Of a DNA stretch of 64,000 nucleotides, positions 36,548 to 48,129 are shown in pieces (positions within the stretch are counted from its first letter, which is position 1; each line of letters begins with the position of its first letter). The translations under genes and the position numbers were made by a program. The notes under the pieces were generated by a model that was not told the DNA's origin, made no database searches, and saw only the letters and a program-made list of their open reading frames with translations. The stretch is from Rhodococcus sp. RD6.2 (lineage in GTDB: Bacteria; Actinomycetota; Actinomycetes; Mycobacteriales; Mycobacteriaceae): NCBI RefSeq assembly GCF_001040705.1, contig NZ_CVQP01000008.1, positions 118,209 to 182,208 of the forward strand, in the 5' to 3' direction.

Positions 36548-37740
36548 CGTGCCAGCCGCTCCCGCACTGCCGCGAGGTACCCCTCGACGTTGCGCTGGGT
36601 CTCGGCGGCGGAGTCGCCACCGAACTTCTCGAGCGCGGCCTGCGCGACGACGAGCGCGACCATGGACTCCGCGACGACGCCCGCTGCGGGCACCGCGCAG
36701 ACGTCGCTGCGCTGGTGGATCGCGACGGCCTCGTCGCCGGTCGCCATGTCGATGGTGGCCAGCGCCCGCGGCACCGTGGAGATCGGCTTCATCGCCGCGC
36801 GCACGCGCAGCGCCTCGCCGTTGGTCATGCCGCCTTCGAGTCCGCCCGCGCGGTTGGTCGACCGCAGGACACCGTCGGGTCCGGGCTTCATCTCGTCGTG
36901 CGCCGCGCTGCCGCGACGTCGGGCGGTCTCGAAGCCGTCGCCGACCTCGACGCCCTTGATCGCCTGGATGCCCATCAGGGCAGCCGCGAGGCGCGAGTCG
37001 AGGCGGTTCTCGCCGCTGATGAACGAGCCGAGTCCGATGGGCAGTCCCTCGATCACGACCTCGACGACACCGCCGAGGGTGTCGCCGTCCTTCTTGGCGG
37101 CCTCGATCTCAGCGATCATCGACTCCTCGGCCGCCTTGTCGAACGCGCGAACGGGGCTGGCGTCGACGGCGTCGAGGTCGTCGGCGTGCGGGGCGGGGCC
37201 GACATAGGGCTTCGAGGCGCCGATGGAGATGACGTGCGAGACGACCTCGACACCGAACACCTGGCGGAGGAAGTTCCGGGCGAGGGTTCCGGCAGCGACG
37301 CGGGCCGCGGTTTCGCGAGCACTGGCGCGTTCGAGCACGGGCCGGGCGTCGTCGAAGCCGTACTTGAGCATGCCCGAGAAGTCGGCGTGGCCGGGCCGCG
37401 GCCGAGTCAGCGGGGCGTTCCGGGCGAGGTCCTTGAGCAGTGCCTCGTCGACGGGGTCGGAGGCCATCACGGTCTCCCACTTGGGCCACTCGCTGTTGGC
37501 GACCTCGATCGCGACGGGTCCGCCCATGGTGCGGCCGTGCCGGACGCCGCCGACAACGGTGACGACGTCCTTCTCGAAGCTCATGCGGGCACCGCGACCG
37601 TAGCCGAGGCGGCGGCGAGCCAGTTGGGTGGCGATCTCGTCCGAGGTGATCTCGACCCCGGCGACCATTCCGTCGACCATCGCGACGAGGGCGGGACCGT
37701 GGGATTCTCCAGCAGTTATCCAGCGCAGCACGTCGACCAT
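36544..37740 (-). CDS. aroC: chorismate synthase
   Basis: 398 residues. N-terminal [18 protein letters not shown] and the [14 protein letters not shown] block are family signatures, with [14 protein letters not shown] further on. It uses reduced FMN to convert EPSP to chorismate. The start is one of two adjacent in-frame ATGs (37740 or 37743) without a strong ribosome site. First gene of aroC-aroK-aroB. Confidence 0.97.
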
Positions 37741-37774
37741 CATTCCACGGGCCGACCACTGCAATGCACACCGG

Positions 37775-38200
37775 TCACAGCGTCAACGCGGCGAGCGTCG
37801 CGAAGCACATCGACGGTCCGTGCGGCAGGTCCTCGACACGACGCCCGGCAACCCGCAGGACACAGCCCACGAGGGCGGTCAGTGCGAACGCTCCCACTGC
37901 CGCGGCCAGCCACACTGCCGACCCGGCCGTTCCCGTCGCGGCGCCGAGGCCGAGCGCGAGTTTGACGTCGCCGCCGCCCATCGACGCCGGTGACGCGAGA
38001 TGCATAAACAGGTACACGCCTGCCAGCAGCAGTGCGCCCACGATCGCAGGGCGCAGCTCACCGCGCAGACCGGCAACGCCGACGATCGCCACTGCACCCG
38101 ACAGCGTCACCGCGTTCGGTAGGCGTCTCGTCCTCAGGTCGGTCACGCTCAGCCACACACACCACACGGCGAGCACCGCGAATTCCCACATCTCCCCCAT
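37775..38200 (-). CDS. type IV prepilin peptidase-like (A24) membrane protease
   Basis: 141 residues, about five TM segments. The two catalytic Asp are present: D21 in [12 protein letters not shown] and D78 in [10 protein letters not shown]. It lacks the N-terminal methyltransferase domain of PilD, like the short actinobacterial members next to aroE. It would cleave prepilin-like leader peptides at the membrane, but no pilin gene is in view. The start is ambiguous between ATG 38200 and GTG 38209. Confidence 0.88.
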   Translation of the reverse strand: MGEMWEFAVLAVWCVWLSVTDLRTRRLPNAVTLSGAVAIVGVAGLRGELRPAIVGALLLAGVYLFMHLASPASMGGGDVKLALGLGAATGTAGSAVWLAAAVGAFALTALVGCVLRVAGRRVEDLPHGPSMCFATLAALTL

Positions 38201-38258
38201 GCGGTGCACGCTGCCACACCCGCGCGCACCGACCGGCGCGGTGACCTGGCGTTACGTA

Positions 38259-39122
38259 TCAGCCTGTGGATGAACGACGCGGGAGCACAGCGGCCATGGC
38301 GTCGCGGGGCGCGGGCCTGCCCGTGAACTGCTCGACCTGGCCGAACGCCTGGTTGAGCAGCATCCGAAGACCGTCGACGACGGTGCCGCCCGCGGCGGCG
38401 ACAGCGGACGCGAGCGGGGTGGGCCAGGGATCGTAGATCGCGTCGAACACCACCGGCGCCTGCGCAACGGCGGACGCATAGGGGGCGATCGCGTCGGCGG
38501 GCACCGTGCTCACCACGACCGCGGCGTCGCGGCACGGGGCCGACAGTCCGTCGAAGTCCTGGTACCGGGCGCGCACGCCCATCACCTCCGCACAGGCGAG
38601 GGTGTCCGCGGCGCGGTCGGCCGAGCGGGCAACCACCGTCACCTCGGCGACCCCGAGGTCGGCGAGTGCACGCAGCGCAGGTCGTGAGGTGCCGCCCGCG
38701 CCGATGACGACGCCACTCGACCCGCTCAGGTCGACGACCCCGACCTCGGCGAGCGCGCCCGCGACGCCGTCGACGTCGGTGCAGTCCGCGCGCCAGCCGC
38801 CCCCCGAACCGCTGTCACCGATGCGGACGAGGGTGTTCGCGGACCCGACCTGCACGGCCCGCTCGGTCCGTTCGGTGGCGTGGGCGAGCGCGGCGAGCTT
38901 GCCCGGCATCGTCACCGACAGTCCAACCCACTCCGGCCCGAGCCCGTCGACGAGCGCGGGAAGCTGCTCGCCGGTGCACTCGATGCGCTCGTAGGTCCAG
39001 TCGGTCAGTCCGAGCGCCCGGTACGCGGCGAGGTGCAGGTCGGGTGAGCGGGAGTGCTCGATCGGCTTGCCGAGGACCGCCGCGCGGCGCGGCCCGCTCA
39101 CCGTGTTGTCGTAACCCGTCAC
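38259..39122 (-). CDS. aroE: shikimate dehydrogenase
   Basis: About 287 residues. The substrate-binding HSRSPDLHLAAYRALGL, the catalytic lysine in VTMPGK, CTDVDG for the usual N-T-D-G, and the NADP-binding VIGAGGTSRPALRAL are in order. It reduces 3-dehydroshikimate to shikimate. The start is unsettled: GTG 39122 lies just after the mltG stop, GTG 39137 overlaps it, and neither has a good ribosome site. Confidence 0.92.
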   Translation of the reverse strand: MTGYDNTVSGPRRAAVLGKPIEHSRSPDLHLAAYRALGLTDWTYERIECTGEQLPALVDGLGPEWVGLSVTMPGKLAALAHATERTERAVQVGSANTLVRIGDSGSGGGWRADCTDVDGVAGALAEVGVVDLSGSSGVVIGAGGTSRPALRALADLGVAEVTVVARSADRAADTLACAEVMGVRARYQDFDGLSAPCRDAAVVVSTVPADAIAPYASAVAQAPVVFDAIYDPWPTPLASAVAAAGGTVVDGLRMLLNQAFGQVEQFTGRPAPRDAMAAVLPRRSSTG

Positions 39123-39126
39123 GTTG

Positions 39127-40356
39127 TCAGCGACCACTGCGCAGGATCCCACTTTCCACGGCCTTCTTGCTGTTCTCCAGGTGCTCCTCGTAGCTGTGGG
39201 TGAACAGCGTGGTGCCCTGGTCGTCGATGGTGACGAAGTACAGCCAGTCCCCCGCAGGCGCGGTTTCCACCGCCTGGACCGCCGCGATGCTCGGTGACGA
39301 GATCGGGGTCGCGGGCAGGCCTTCCTTCGCGTACGTGTTCCACGGTGTGACGGTGGCCCGGTCCTGGTCGGTGGTGGCGAGTTCGGTGGTGTCGAGCGCG
39401 TAGTTGACCGTCGAGTCGAACTCGAGCTTCTGGGGCACGGCGAGACGGTTGACGATCACTCGAGCGACCTTGCCGAAGTCGGCGGGCAGCGACTCCCGCT
39501 CGACGAGCGAGGCCGCGATCAGCACCTCGTAGGGGTTCAACCCCACGTTCGCTCCGGCGGTGGTGATGCCGGTCGACTGGTACTTCGCGGCGCTTCCGCC
39601 GACGAGCCCGCTGAGGATCTGGGTGGCGTCGGCGGCGGGATCGAAGTCCCAGCTGCCCGCGGCGATGAGCCCTTCGAGTTGACGGGACGCATCGGGCACC
39701 CTGCGCACCTGGTCGATCGCCCAGGCGGGCACCCCGAGCCCGACGAGGTCGGGGCTCGCGCCCGCAGCGTCGAGCTCGTCGACGGTGACGCAGTCGAGCC
39801 CGCCGGAGGCCCCCGGCAGGCAGCTCGCCTCCGAGATGAGCGTGTAGATGCCGCGTTTGACGGCGCCGGTGTTGACGTCGCGGGTGTCGTGCAGCTGCCT
39901 GCCCTCGGAGATCACCAGGGATCCGACTCGCGACGACGGGTCGACGAGCGTGGCGACGGCTTCGGCGGCCGGCAGTCGCGACTGCAGGTGGTAGTAGCCG
40001 GGCTGCAGCGATTGCATGTCCGGGTTCGCGATCGCGGCCTCGTAGAACGCGGAACTGCTTGCCACGACGTCCTTCTCGGCCATCTGTGCGCCGATCTGGG
40101 TCGCGGTGTCGCCCGCGTTCACGACGACGACCACCTCGGGTCCGGCTTCGCCAGACGCGTAGTCGGGGGCAGCTTTGCCACCGAGCATGTCGAACGCCAC
40201 GTACCCGACGCCGCCGACGACGGCGAGGCCGACCACGACCGCCAGCGCGAGGAAGACCCCGCGACCGCGCTTGCGGCGGGTCACCGCCGCCTCCTGGGCT
40301 TCACGTGCACGACGGGCTTCGGCCCGGCTCACGTACTGCCGCTGGTCGTGCGTCAC
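39127..40356 (-). CDS. mltG: endolytic murein transglycosylase MltG
   Basis: 409 residues, a bitopic membrane protein with a basic N-terminal cytoplasmic segment, one TM helix (about 34-54) and a periplasmic LysM-like then YceG catalytic domain. The catalytic Glu is E286 in [28 protein letters not shown] is the conserved substrate-binding motif. It cuts nascent glycan strands. GTG start overlaps the ruvX stop by four bases. Confidence 0.94.
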   Translation of the reverse strand: MTHDQRQYVSRAEARRAREAQEAAVTRRKRGRGVFLALAVVVGLAVVGGVGYVAFDMLGGKAAPDYASGEAGPEVVVVVNAGDTATQIGAQMAEKDVVASSSAFYEAAIANPDMQSLQPGYYHLQSRLPAAEAVATLVDPSSRVGSLVISEGRQLHDTRDVNTGAVKRGIYTLISEASCLPGASGGLDCVTVDELDAAGASPDLVGLGVPAWAIDQVRRVPDASRQLEGLIAAGSWDFDPAADATQILSGLVGGSAAKYQSTGITTAGANVGLNPYEVLIAASLVERESLPADFGKVARVIVNRLAVPQKLEFDSTVNYALDTTELATTDQDRATVTPWNTYAKEGLPATPISSPSIAAVQAVETAPAGDWLYFVTIDDQGTTLFTHSYEEHLENSKKAVESGILRSGR

Positions 40357-40880
40357 TCCGCGCCCTCCGGTTCGGTCACGTCCGGTCCCTCCGGTTGTGC
40401 GGCCTGCGCCGACCGCAGCGCCGCGCTTCGCTGATCGAGCCACCCCTGGAGGATCGCGACAGCTGCTGCCTGATCGATCACCGACCGCTGGCCCTTGGCC
40501 TTGACCCCGCTTTCACGCAGGGATCGCGACGCGGTGACCGTCGTGAAGCGTTCGTCGGTCATCCGGACCGGGATCGGAGCGATCCGTTCCCGGAGCTGGT
40601 CGGCGAACTTCACGGCCAGACCTGCTGCGGCGCCGCGTTCCCCACGCAGGGTCTGCGGCAGACCGACGATAACCTCCACCGCCTCGTACTCCTCGACTAT
40701 CGCGGCGAGTCGCCGGAGGTCGGAGGTGTCGGCCCTGCTCTTGGACCTCGGTACGGTCTCGACCGGCGTGGCGAGGATACCGTCGGGGTCGCTGGCGGCG
40801 ACGCCGATGCGGACGCTTCCGACGTCGATCGCGATGCGGCGACCCCGACCGGGGTCGCCGCTTCCGTCCAGGTCCGTCAC
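40353..40880 (-). CDS. ruvX: RuvX/YqgF Holliday-junction resolvase-like RNase H-fold protein
   Basis: 175 residues. [17 protein letters not shown] (catalytic Asp19), [13 protein letters not shown] and the downstream DERFTT and [10 protein letters not shown] blocks match YqgF. A 20-residue acidic tail follows. The proposed roles are pre-16S rRNA 5'-end processing or junction resolution. Overlaps the alaS stop by four bases. Confidence 0.95.
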   Translation of the reverse strand: MTDLDGSGDPGRGRRIAIDVGSVRIGVAASDPDGILATPVETVPRSKSRADTSDLRRLAAIVEEYEAVEVIVGLPQTLRGERGAAAGLAVKFADQLRERIAPIPVRMTDERFTTVTASRSLRESGVKAKGQRSVIDQAAAVAILQGWLDQRSAALRSAQAAQPEGPDVTEPEGAE

Positions 40881-43543
40881 CCGGCGATCTCGGCGACGCG
40901 GGCGCGGACAGCCGAGAGCGCTGCGGGAATGCCGGACGCATCGCTGCCCGACCCCTGCGCCATCTCGGGCTTGCCGCCGCCGCGGCCACCGATCAGCGGC
41001 CCGAAGGCGCCGACGAGGTCGCCGGACTTGACGCCCAGATCCAGTGCCGCCTTCGTGGCTGTCACGACGAACGGAACCTTGCCGTCGGCGGAGCCGAGCA
41101 GGACGACGACGGCGGCCTCGGTGCCGAACCGGCCGCGGATGTCGGTGGCGAGGGTGCGCAGATCGCCTGCGGGCACGCCGTCGGGTGCCTGCTCGGCGAC
41201 GAGCAGCAGCCCACCGACGCGCTGCGCCTTCTCGACGAAGCCCGCCGCGGAGGCGAGCACCGCCGCCGCCTTGGTGGCCTCGAGTTCCTTCTCGGCGACC
41301 TTGAGCCGCTCGACGAGCTGCTCGACGCGGCCGGGCACCTCGTCCGACGGCACCTTCAGGGCGGTCGCGACGCCCGCGAGCAGTGCGCGTTCCTTGGCGA
41401 GGTAGCGGTACGAGTCGAGGCCGACGAACGCCTCGACGCGGCGCGCGCCGGAGCCGACGGACGACTCACCGAGCAGCGTGATCTGACCGATCTGCGCCGA
41501 CGACTGCACGTGCGTGCCGCCGCAGAGTTCCATCGAGAACGGTCCACCGATCTCGACGACCCGGACCTCGTTGCCGTAGTTCTCGCCGAACAGTGCCATC
41601 GCGCCCATCTGCTTGGCCTTGTCCAAGTCGGTGACGAACGTGTTGACGGTGTGGTTGGCCGCGACGGCCTCGTTGGCGACGGCCTCGATGTCGGCGAGTT
41701 GCTGCGCCGACAGCTGGTTCTGCCACGCGAAGTCGAACCGCAGGTAGCCGGGCTTGTTCAGCGACCCCTTCTGCGTGGTGTTGGGGCCGAGCACCTGCCG
41801 CAGCGCGGCGTGCACCATGTGGGTTCCGGAGTGGCCCTGAGTTGCACCGGACCGCCACGCCGCGTCGACCTGCGCGAGGATCGCGTCCCCCTCGGTCAGC
41901 TGGCCTTCCTCGACGGTGACCTTGTGCACCCAGACCTTCTTGGCGATCTTCTGCACGTCGCGGACCCGGACCCGCAGACCCGGTCCGGTGATGAGACCGA
42001 TGTCGGCGATCTGGCCACCGGACTCCGCGTAGAGCGGGGTGCGGTCGAGGATGACCTCGACCTCCTGCCCCGCGGTCGCGGTCGGGACCCGGACTCCGCC
42101 CGAGATGAGCGCGAGAACCGTTGCCTCGGTGGTCAGTTCGGCGAAACCGGTGAACTCGGTCTCGCCGCGGTCGACGAACTCCTTGTAGATGCTCAGGTCC
42201 GCGTGCGCGTGCTTGCGGGACTGGGCGTCCTCCTTCGCGCGCTTGCGCTGCTCGGCCATCAGCGACCGGAACCCGTCCTCGTCGACCGAGAGGCCTGCCT
42301 CGGCCGCCATCTCCAGCGTCAGGTCGATCGGGAAGCCGTAGGTGTCGTGCAGGACGAACGCCTCGCTGCCGCCGAAGACCTTCTTGCCCGCCGCCTTGAC
42401 CTCGTCGGCCTCGGCCTCGAACATCTTCGACCCCGACGCGAGGGTGCGCAGGAACGCGGTCTCCTCGCCGACCGCGACACCGAGAATGCGGTCGAAGTCG
42501 GTCGCCAACACCGGGTACGACTCGGACATCGTGTCGCGGACGACCGTGACGAACTCGGCCATGCTCGGCTTCTCCGCGCCCAGCAGTCGAGCGGAACGCA
42601 CGATGCGGCGCAGCAGGCGGCGCAGCACGTAGCCGCGGCCCTCGTTGCCGGGGTTCACGCCGTCCGCGATGAGCATCACGCCGGTCCGGGCATGGTCGGC
42701 GATGACGCGGAACCGGACGTCGGACTCGTGGTCGGTGCCGTAGGAGCGACCGGTCAGTTCCTCGGCCTTCGTGATCACGGGACGCACGAGGTCGGTCTCG
42801 TAGACGTTGTCGACGTCCTGGAGCAGGAAGGCGACGCGCTCTACGCCCATGCCGGTGTCGATGTTCTGCTTGGGTAGCGGCCCGAGGATCTCGAAGCTGT
42901 CCTTGCCGGTCCCCTCGCCGCGCTCGTTCTGCATGAACACGAGGTTCCAGATCTCGAGGTAGCGATCCTCGTCGGCCTCGGGGCCGCCCTCGACACCGAA
43001 TTCGGGGCCGCGGTCGTAGTAGATCTCCGAGCACGGGCCGCACGGTCCGGGAACGCCCATCGACCAGTAGTTGTCGGCCATGCCGCGGCGCTGGATGCGC
43101 TCGTCCGGGATGCCGGCTTCTTCCTTCCAGATGTCGCGGGCTTCGTCGTCGTCGAGGTAGACGGTGACCCACAGGCGCTCGGGATCGAAGCCGTAGCCGC
43201 CATCCTCGACGCTGTTCGTCAGCAGCGCCCAGGCGTGCTTGATCGCGCCGCGCTTGAAGTAGTCGCCGAAGCTGAAGTTGCCTGCCATCTGGAAGAACGT
43301 GTTGTGCCGTGTGGTGACACCGACGTTCTCGATGTCGCCGGTGCGCACGCACTTCTGGACGCTGGTCGCGGTGTCGTAGGGCGGGGTCTGCTGACCGAGG
43401 AAGTAGGGCTTGAACTGCACCATGCCCGCGTTGACGAACAGCAGGTTCGGGTCGTCGAAGAGCAGCGAGGCGCTGGCCACCTCGGTGTGACCCGCCTTGA
43501 CGAAGTGGTCGAGGAATCGCCTGCGGATCTCGTGGGTCTGCAC
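40877..43543 (-). CDS. alaS: alanyl-tRNA synthetase
   Basis: 888 residues, full length. The catalytic class II domain begins with IRRRFLDHF. The editing domain zinc ligands are HSGTHMVH (around 570) and CGGTH (around 672). The C-Ala domain ends with [15 protein letters not shown] start with GAAGGG about 10 bases upstream. The 138 bases upstream contain no recognised T-box. Confidence 0.97.
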   Translation of the reverse strand: MQTHEIRRRFLDHFVKAGHTEVASASLLFDDPNLLFVNAGMVQFKPYFLGQQTPPYDTATSVQKCVRTGDIENVGVTTRHNTFFQMAGNFSFGDYFKRGAIKHAWALLTNSVEDGGYGFDPERLWVTVYLDDDEARDIWKEEAGIPDERIQRRGMADNYWSMGVPGPCGPCSEIYYDRGPEFGVEGGPEADEDRYLEIWNLVFMQNERGEGTGKDSFEILGPLPKQNIDTGMGVERVAFLLQDVDNVYETDLVRPVITKAEELTGRSYGTDHESDVRFRVIADHARTGVMLIADGVNPGNEGRGYVLRRLLRRIVRSARLLGAEKPSMAEFVTVVRDTMSESYPVLATDFDRILGVAVGEETAFLRTLASGSKMFEAEADEVKAAGKKVFGGSEAFVLHDTYGFPIDLTLEMAAEAGLSVDEDGFRSLMAEQRKRAKEDAQSRKHAHADLSIYKEFVDRGETEFTGFAELTTEATVLALISGGVRVPTATAGQEVEVILDRTPLYAESGGQIADIGLITGPGLRVRVRDVQKIAKKVWVHKVTVEEGQLTEGDAILAQVDAAWRSGATQGHSGTHMVHAALRQVLGPNTTQKGSLNKPGYLRFDFAWQNQLSAQQLADIEAVANEAVAANHTVNTFVTDLDKAKQMGAMALFGENYGNEVRVVEIGGPFSMELCGGTHVQSSAQIGQITLLGESSVGSGARRVEAFVGLDSYRYLAKERALLAGVATALKVPSDEVPGRVEQLVERLKVAEKELEATKAAAVLASAAGFVEKAQRVGGLLLVAEQAPDGVPAGDLRTLATDIRGRFGTEAAVVVLLGSADGKVPFVVTATKAALDLGVKSGDLVGAFGPLIGGRGGGKPEMAQGSGSDASGIPAALSAVRARVAEIAG

Positions 43544-43681
43544 CTTTGTTGCCCTTCGCGAGTGAACTGAACCTTGCCGTCGACGCCGCCGAGTGAGGCG
43601 AATCGACCATTCACAAGCTTAACTGTCGAGTCTGCGGGTTTTCTCCCGGCGGGTTTCCTCCGGGCGGGCTCGCGTCCCGGT

Positions 43682-44823
43682 TCAGGTCAGCCGGACCGGC
43701 AACCGTGACCAGCCACCTGCCGGACAGCGGGCCGGCACGGGCGCCTGCACTCCCGGTGCGATCACGATCGTGCCGGAGAACAGTTCCTCGAACAGCACCC
43801 GCAGTTCCAGTCGCGCCAACCGCGCACCCGGGCAGTAGTGCTTGCCTCGCCCGTAGACGAGGTTGTCGGCAGGATCGCGGTCGAGACGGAACTCGTCGGG
43901 GTCTCCGAACACCCGCGGATCGCGGTTCGCCGACATCCACACCACGTACACCCGGTCCTCGGCCTCGAGTGGAGTGCCTGCGATCTCGGTGGCGACGGTG
44001 ACACGCCTGCGGCTCGCGACGAACGGCGAGTTCATCCGCTGAATCTCGTCCGTGGCGACGTCGAACAGCCCGGGGTCGGCGCGCAACTGCTCCTGAACGT
44101 CGGGGTGCCGCGCGAGGAAGCCCGCGACGACGCCCGCACTCGCCGCGATCGTGCCCAGTTCTGCGACCGACCAGTTCCGGATGATCGACACGATCTCCTC
44201 GTCGCTCAGCGGTCGACCGTCCAACCGTTCCTCCAGCAGCGCACCGGTCGGGTCGGTGGCGGGCCGTCCCCGTCGGGCGTCGAGTTGGGTGCGGATGTGG
44301 TCGTCGAACTCGACGGCGATCTCGGCCATCGCCGTGCGGTCGACGGCGAGGGTCGCGCGGCGGTTCTTCTCCGTCCACTCCCGCATCGGTGCACGCAGCG
44401 AATCCGGCCAGCCATGAACGCACACGTCGTGTCGTTCGCAAACGGTTCGGCCAGTTCCGCCATCAGATCCACGTCCACTCCGCGCGGCACGGCGGTGACG
44501 AGATCGGCGCAGATGCTGCGCAGCGTCGGTTCGAATCCGGCGATGGCGTCGTCGGTGAAGTAGCGGCCGATCATCGTCCGGTAGTCGCGGTGGGCGGCGC
44601 CGTCGAATCCGTTGGGAACCTGCAGGTGCCGTGACACGGCGTTGGAGTACGTCGCGGTGTCGTCGGCGACCGCAACGGCGTCGGCGTGCCCGAACACGGT
44701 CCAACTGTCATTGCCGTCATAGGCGATCGGACACCCCTCCCGCATCGCGTCGTACGACGCGACCTGGTCGGATTGCACCTCGTCGGACCGAGGCTGCCAG
44801 TCCGGTTCACGCTGTCGCGTCAT
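43682..44823 (-). pseudogene. cytochrome P450, interrupted by a single-base frameshift
   Basis: Two frames together make a complete P450 of about 380 residues. The first frame (44823 to about 44414) ends with PFANDTTCAFM. The second continues from GWPDSLRAPMREWTEKNRR to the stop. Joined, they read CAFM-GWPDSL, the normal helix G/H region, which needs one extra G: the run reads catGGctgg where GGG is expected (c44412-c44413 on the plus strand). The rest is sound: ExxR in DEIQRM and the heme loop YGRGKHYCPGA. The I-helix lacks the usual acid-alcohol pair (SVAELGTIAASAG). Either a recent pseudogene or a base-call error. Start ATG 44823 or 44835. Confidence 0.85.
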
Positions 44824-44870
44824 CACGGATCCCATCGCCGAGAGGTGCGCCCAGTCTCACCCTCCCGAGG

Positions 44871-46307
44871 TCAGCCGCGCACGATACGACGCAGCTTTCC
44901 GACGCGTGTCGAGAGTTCCCGTTCACCACCGTGCGTGGTCGGCGCGTAGTAGTCGACGCCGACCAGTTCGTCGGGCGGATACTGCTGCGCGAGGACACCG
45001 TCGGTGGTGTCGTGCGGGTACCTGTATCCGATTGCGTTGCCGAGTTTCTGTGCGCCCGCGTAATGCCCGTCCCGCAGGTGCGACGGAACGGCACCCGCCT
45101 TACCTGCCCGGATGTCGGCTATCGCGGCGCCGAGCGCGGCCGTGACCGCGCCGGACTTGGGTGCGGTCGCGATGTGAATCGTGGCCTGCGCCAACGCGAG
45201 TTGCGCCTCGGGCATGCCCACCAGTTGCACCACCTGGGCGGCCGCGGTCGCGGTCTGCAGCGCGCTCGGGTCCGCCATCCCCACGTCCTCGCTGGCGTGG
45301 ATCATCAGTCGGCGCGCGATGAACCGCGGGTCCTCCCCCGCGACGATCATGCGGGCCAGGTAGTGCAGTGCGGCGTCCACGTCCGAGCCGCGGAGCGACT
45401 TGATGAAGGCACTGGTGACGTCGTAGTGCTGATCGCCGTCGCGGTCGTAGCGCACTGCCGCCCTGTCGACGCTGGACTCGACGGCGGCGAGGTCGACGAC
45501 AGCGCCTCCGTCGCGATGCTGGACGGCGCCTCCGTCGCGGTCGAGGACGGTGCCGGAGGCGGCCTCCAATGCCGTCAGCGCGCGGCGCGCGTCACCGCCT
45601 GCGAGCCGCACCAGGTGGCCCGTGGCTTCGTCGGTCAACGTCACCGCTCCACCGAGCCCGCGCGGGTCGGTGACGGCGCGATCGAGCAGCGTCCGGATGT
45701 CGTCGTCGGTCAGCGATCTCAGCTGCAGCACCAGCGAGCGTGAGAGCAGCGGCGACACGACCGAGAACGACGGATTCTCGGTGGTCGCGGCGACCAGGAG
45801 CACGATGCGGTTCTCGACAGCGGCGAGCAGGGCATCCTGCTGGGTCTTGGAGAACCGGTGCACCTCGTCGATGAAGAGGACGGTCTGTTCCCCTGCCGTG
45901 AGTCTGCGGCGGGCGAGGTCGATCACGGCGCGCACATCCTTGACGCCCGCGGACAGCGCGGACAGCGCCTCGAACCGGCGGCCCGTCGCGCGCGAGATCA
46001 GTGACGCGAGCGTCGTCTTCCCGGTTCCGGGCGGCCCGTAGAGCATGACCGACGCGGCTCCCGAACCCTCGACGAGACGCCGCAGCGGTGCACCCGGTTC
46101 GAGAAGGTGACCCTGCCCGAGGACCTCGTCGAGGGTCTCGGGTCGCATCCGGACGGCGAGCGGCGCGTCGGGGCGGGTCGGAGCGAGTCCGCCGGTGACC
46201 CCCGCGGAATCGGGCGGGGATTCGGGACGGGTGGTGTCGAACAGTCCGTCCTCTTCGGACCCGTGCGGTCCGTCCGTGCCGTCGCGGGGCCCCAGCCAAT
46301 CGCTCAC
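44871..46307 (-). CDS. rarA: replication-associated recombination protein A (RarA/MgsA)
   Basis: 478 residues. AAA+ ATPase with Walker [10 protein letters not shown] (91-99), Walker [11 protein letters not shown], sensor 1 AATTENPSF and the C-terminal MgsA tetramerisation domain. It acts at stalled forks with SSB. Around residue 285 there is a small internal duplication ([15 protein letters not shown]). Start GTG 46307 is chosen by family length; no ribosome site is clear. Confidence 0.93.
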   Translation of the reverse strand: MSDWLGPRDGTDGPHGSEEDGLFDTTRPESPPDSAGVTGGLAPTRPDAPLAVRMRPETLDEVLGQGHLLEPGAPLRRLVEGSGAASVMLYGPPGTGKTTLASLISRATGRRFEALSALSAGVKDVRAVIDLARRRLTAGEQTVLFIDEVHRFSKTQQDALLAAVENRIVLLVAATTENPSFSVVSPLLSRSLVLQLRSLTDDDIRTLLDRAVTDPRGLGGAVTLTDEATGHLVRLAGGDARRALTALEAASGTVLDRDGGAVQHRDGGAVVDLAAVESSVDRAAVRYDRDGDQHYDVTSAFIKSLRGSDVDAALHYLARMIVAGEDPRFIARRLMIHASEDVGMADPSALQTATAAAQVVQLVGMPEAQLALAQATIHIATAPKSGAVTAALGAAIADIRAGKAGAVPSHLRDGHYAGAQKLGNAIGYRYPHDTTDGVLAQQYPPDELVGVDYYAPTTHGGERELSTRVGKLRRIVRG

Positions 46308-46389
46308 GGGTTCGAATCTACCCGGCGGCATGACCGACCCCGAAGGCGACGAGATGCCGAACACTCGGCGAACATCGGGCGTTCAGCGC

Positions 46390-46418
46390 GAATCTGGATT
46401 GAACGGGCGTCCAGATTC
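46390..46418. promoter_or_regulatory. 9-base inverted repeat in the phoD-like leader
   Basis: GAATCTGGA (46390-46398) and TCCAGATTC (46410-46418) are perfect complements separated by 11 bases, ending 16 bases before the ATG. It could be an operator or a leader hairpin near the ribosome site. No typical PhoP direct repeat was recognised. Confidence 0.45.
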
Positions 46419-46434
46419 ATATGTCATCCGAGGT

Positions 46435-48075
46435 ATGCCGCAATTGAACCGTCGCGCGATGCTGCGCGGAACCACCCTGGCGACCGGCGCCGCACTGCTC
46501 GCTCGCCCGGCTGCCGCTGCCGCGCAGTCCGGAACCCCGTTCGTTCACGGCGTCGCCTCCGGTGACCCACTCCCCGATCGGGTGATCCTGTGGACGCGCA
46601 TCACTCCCACCCCGGACGCCGTTCCCGGCTCCGGCCTCGGGGGTCCGGTGACCGTGCGCTGGGAGGTGGCGTCCGACGCCGGGTTCGGTTCCGTGGTCCG
46701 CTCCGGGTCGGTGACCGCGACGGCGGACGCAGACCACACCGTGAAGGTGGACGCCACCGGACTGCAGGCCGGCCGGTCGTACCACTTCCGGTTCGTCGCC
46801 CCCGACGGATCGCGGTCCCCGGTCGGTCGCACCCGCACCGCGCCGGCCGAGGACGCCGCGGTGTCGTCGCTGCGCTTCGGCGTCGTGTCCTGTTCCAACT
46901 GGGAGGCGGGCTGGTTCGCCGCGTACCGGCACCTGGCCGCACGCGACGACCTCGACGCGATCGTGCACCTCGGCGACTACCTCTACGAGTACGGCCGCGG
47001 CGAGTACGGCACCCGGGGCCGCTCCGTGCGCTGGCACGACCCCGCCCACGAGATCATCTCCCTCGCCGACTACCGGATCCGGCACGCCCAGTACAAGACC
47101 GACCCCGACCTGCAGGCGCTGCACGCGCGGTTCCCGTTCATCGTCACGTGGGACGACCACGAGACCGCGGACAATGCCTGGATCGGCGGCGCGGAGAACC
47201 ACGACCCGGCGACGGAGGGCGACTGGGCATCTCGGTTCGCCGCGGGCAAGCGCGCCTACCTGGAGTGGATGCCAATCCGCGTGTCGGGAACCGAGCAGCC
47301 GCTGTACCGGCGGCTGCGTTTCGGCACGCTCGCCGAACTGTCGATGCTCGACCTGCGCAGCCACCGCGACCTGCAGGTGTCCGCGACGTCGAAGAACGTC
47401 GATTCCCCGGATCGGAGCCTCACCGGTCGCGCCCAGTTCGACTGGCTCCGATCGGGCATCGTGTCGTCGCCGACGCAGTGGAAGCTGGTCGGCAATCCCG
47501 TGATGATCGCGCCGATCCTGTTCCCACCCTTGGACACTCGCACCACGCAAGCCCTGACCGACATGGTGGGGCTGCCCGACTCCGGCATCCCGTTCAACGC
47601 CGACCAGTGGGACGGGTACACCGCCGACCGGCGTCGTCTGTTCGATGCAATCGCGGGCGATGCGGTCACCGACACCGTCTTCCTCACCGGCGACATCCAC
47701 TGCTCGTGGGGTGCGGAGTTGCCGCTGAACGCGGCCGCGCAGCCCGCGGGTGTCACCGTCGGAACCGAGTTCGTGGTGCCGTCGGTGACCTCGCCGAACA
47801 TCGACGACAGTCTCGGCGTTCCGCCGCGTTCGACCTCGCCCGCCGTCGAGGCGGCGTTGCAAACGACGAACCGGCACCTGCGATACGTCGAACTCGACTC
47901 GCACGGGTACGGCGTCCTCGACGTCGACGCGTCCCGGGCGCAGATGGACTGGTGCTTCCTCACCGATCCGACCGATCCGGGCGCGGGTGTGCGGGTGGGC
48001 GCGAGCTTCGCGACGCCGCACGGCAGTCAGCGACTGGCGCCGGCCGCTCCGCTTACGCCGGGAACTGCGCGGTGA
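46435..48075 (+). CDS. phoD: Tat-exported PhoD-type alkaline phosphatase/phosphodiesterase
   Basis: 546 residues. A twin-arginine signal (NRRAMLRGTTLATGAAL, Ala-rich cleavage near 33) precedes the N-terminal beta domain. The metallophosphatase core has SCSNWEAGWFAAY, IVHLGDYLYEYG, WDDHETADN and FLTGDIHCSW, giving the iron/calcium ligands of PhoD. It hydrolyses phosphate mono- and diesters outside the membrane. Start ATG 46435. Confidence 0.93.
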   Translation: MPQLNRRAMLRGTTLATGAALLARPAAAAAQSGTPFVHGVASGDPLPDRVILWTRITPTPDAVPGSGLGGPVTVRWEVASDAGFGSVVRSGSVTATADADHTVKVDATGLQAGRSYHFRFVAPDGSRSPVGRTRTAPAEDAAVSSLRFGVVSCSNWEAGWFAAYRHLAARDDLDAIVHLGDYLYEYGRGEYGTRGRSVRWHDPAHEIISLADYRIRHAQYKTDPDLQALHARFPFIVTWDDHETADNAWIGGAENHDPATEGDWASRFAAGKRAYLEWMPIRVSGTEQPLYRRLRFGTLAELSMLDLRSHRDLQVSATSKNVDSPDRSLTGRAQFDWLRSGIVSSPTQWKLVGNPVMIAPILFPPLDTRTTQALTDMVGLPDSGIPFNADQWDGYTADRRRLFDAIAGDAVTDTVFLTGDIHCSWGAELPLNAAAQPAGVTVGTEFVVPSVTSPNIDDSLGVPPRSTSPAVEAALQTTNRHLRYVELDSHGYGVLDVDASRAQMDWCFLTDPTDPGAGVRVGASFATPHGSQRLAPAAPLTPGTAR

Positions 48076-48100
48076 CCCTCGGGTCGCGCTGACCTGCACT

Positions 48101-48123
48101 CGGGGCCGCCTGCAGCGGCCCCG
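48101..48123. terminator. bidirectional terminator after phoD
   Basis: Perfect 9-base stem CGGGGCCGC/GCGGCCCCG with loop CTGCA between the convergent phoD-like and kinase genes; its right edge is six bases from the kinase stop. Confidence 0.7.
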
Positions 48124-48129
48124 GGGTGC

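Noticed and set aside
43544-43681. Possible T-box leader for alaS
   Set aside because: No T-box sequence or terminator/antiterminator pair; the interval is only 138 bases.
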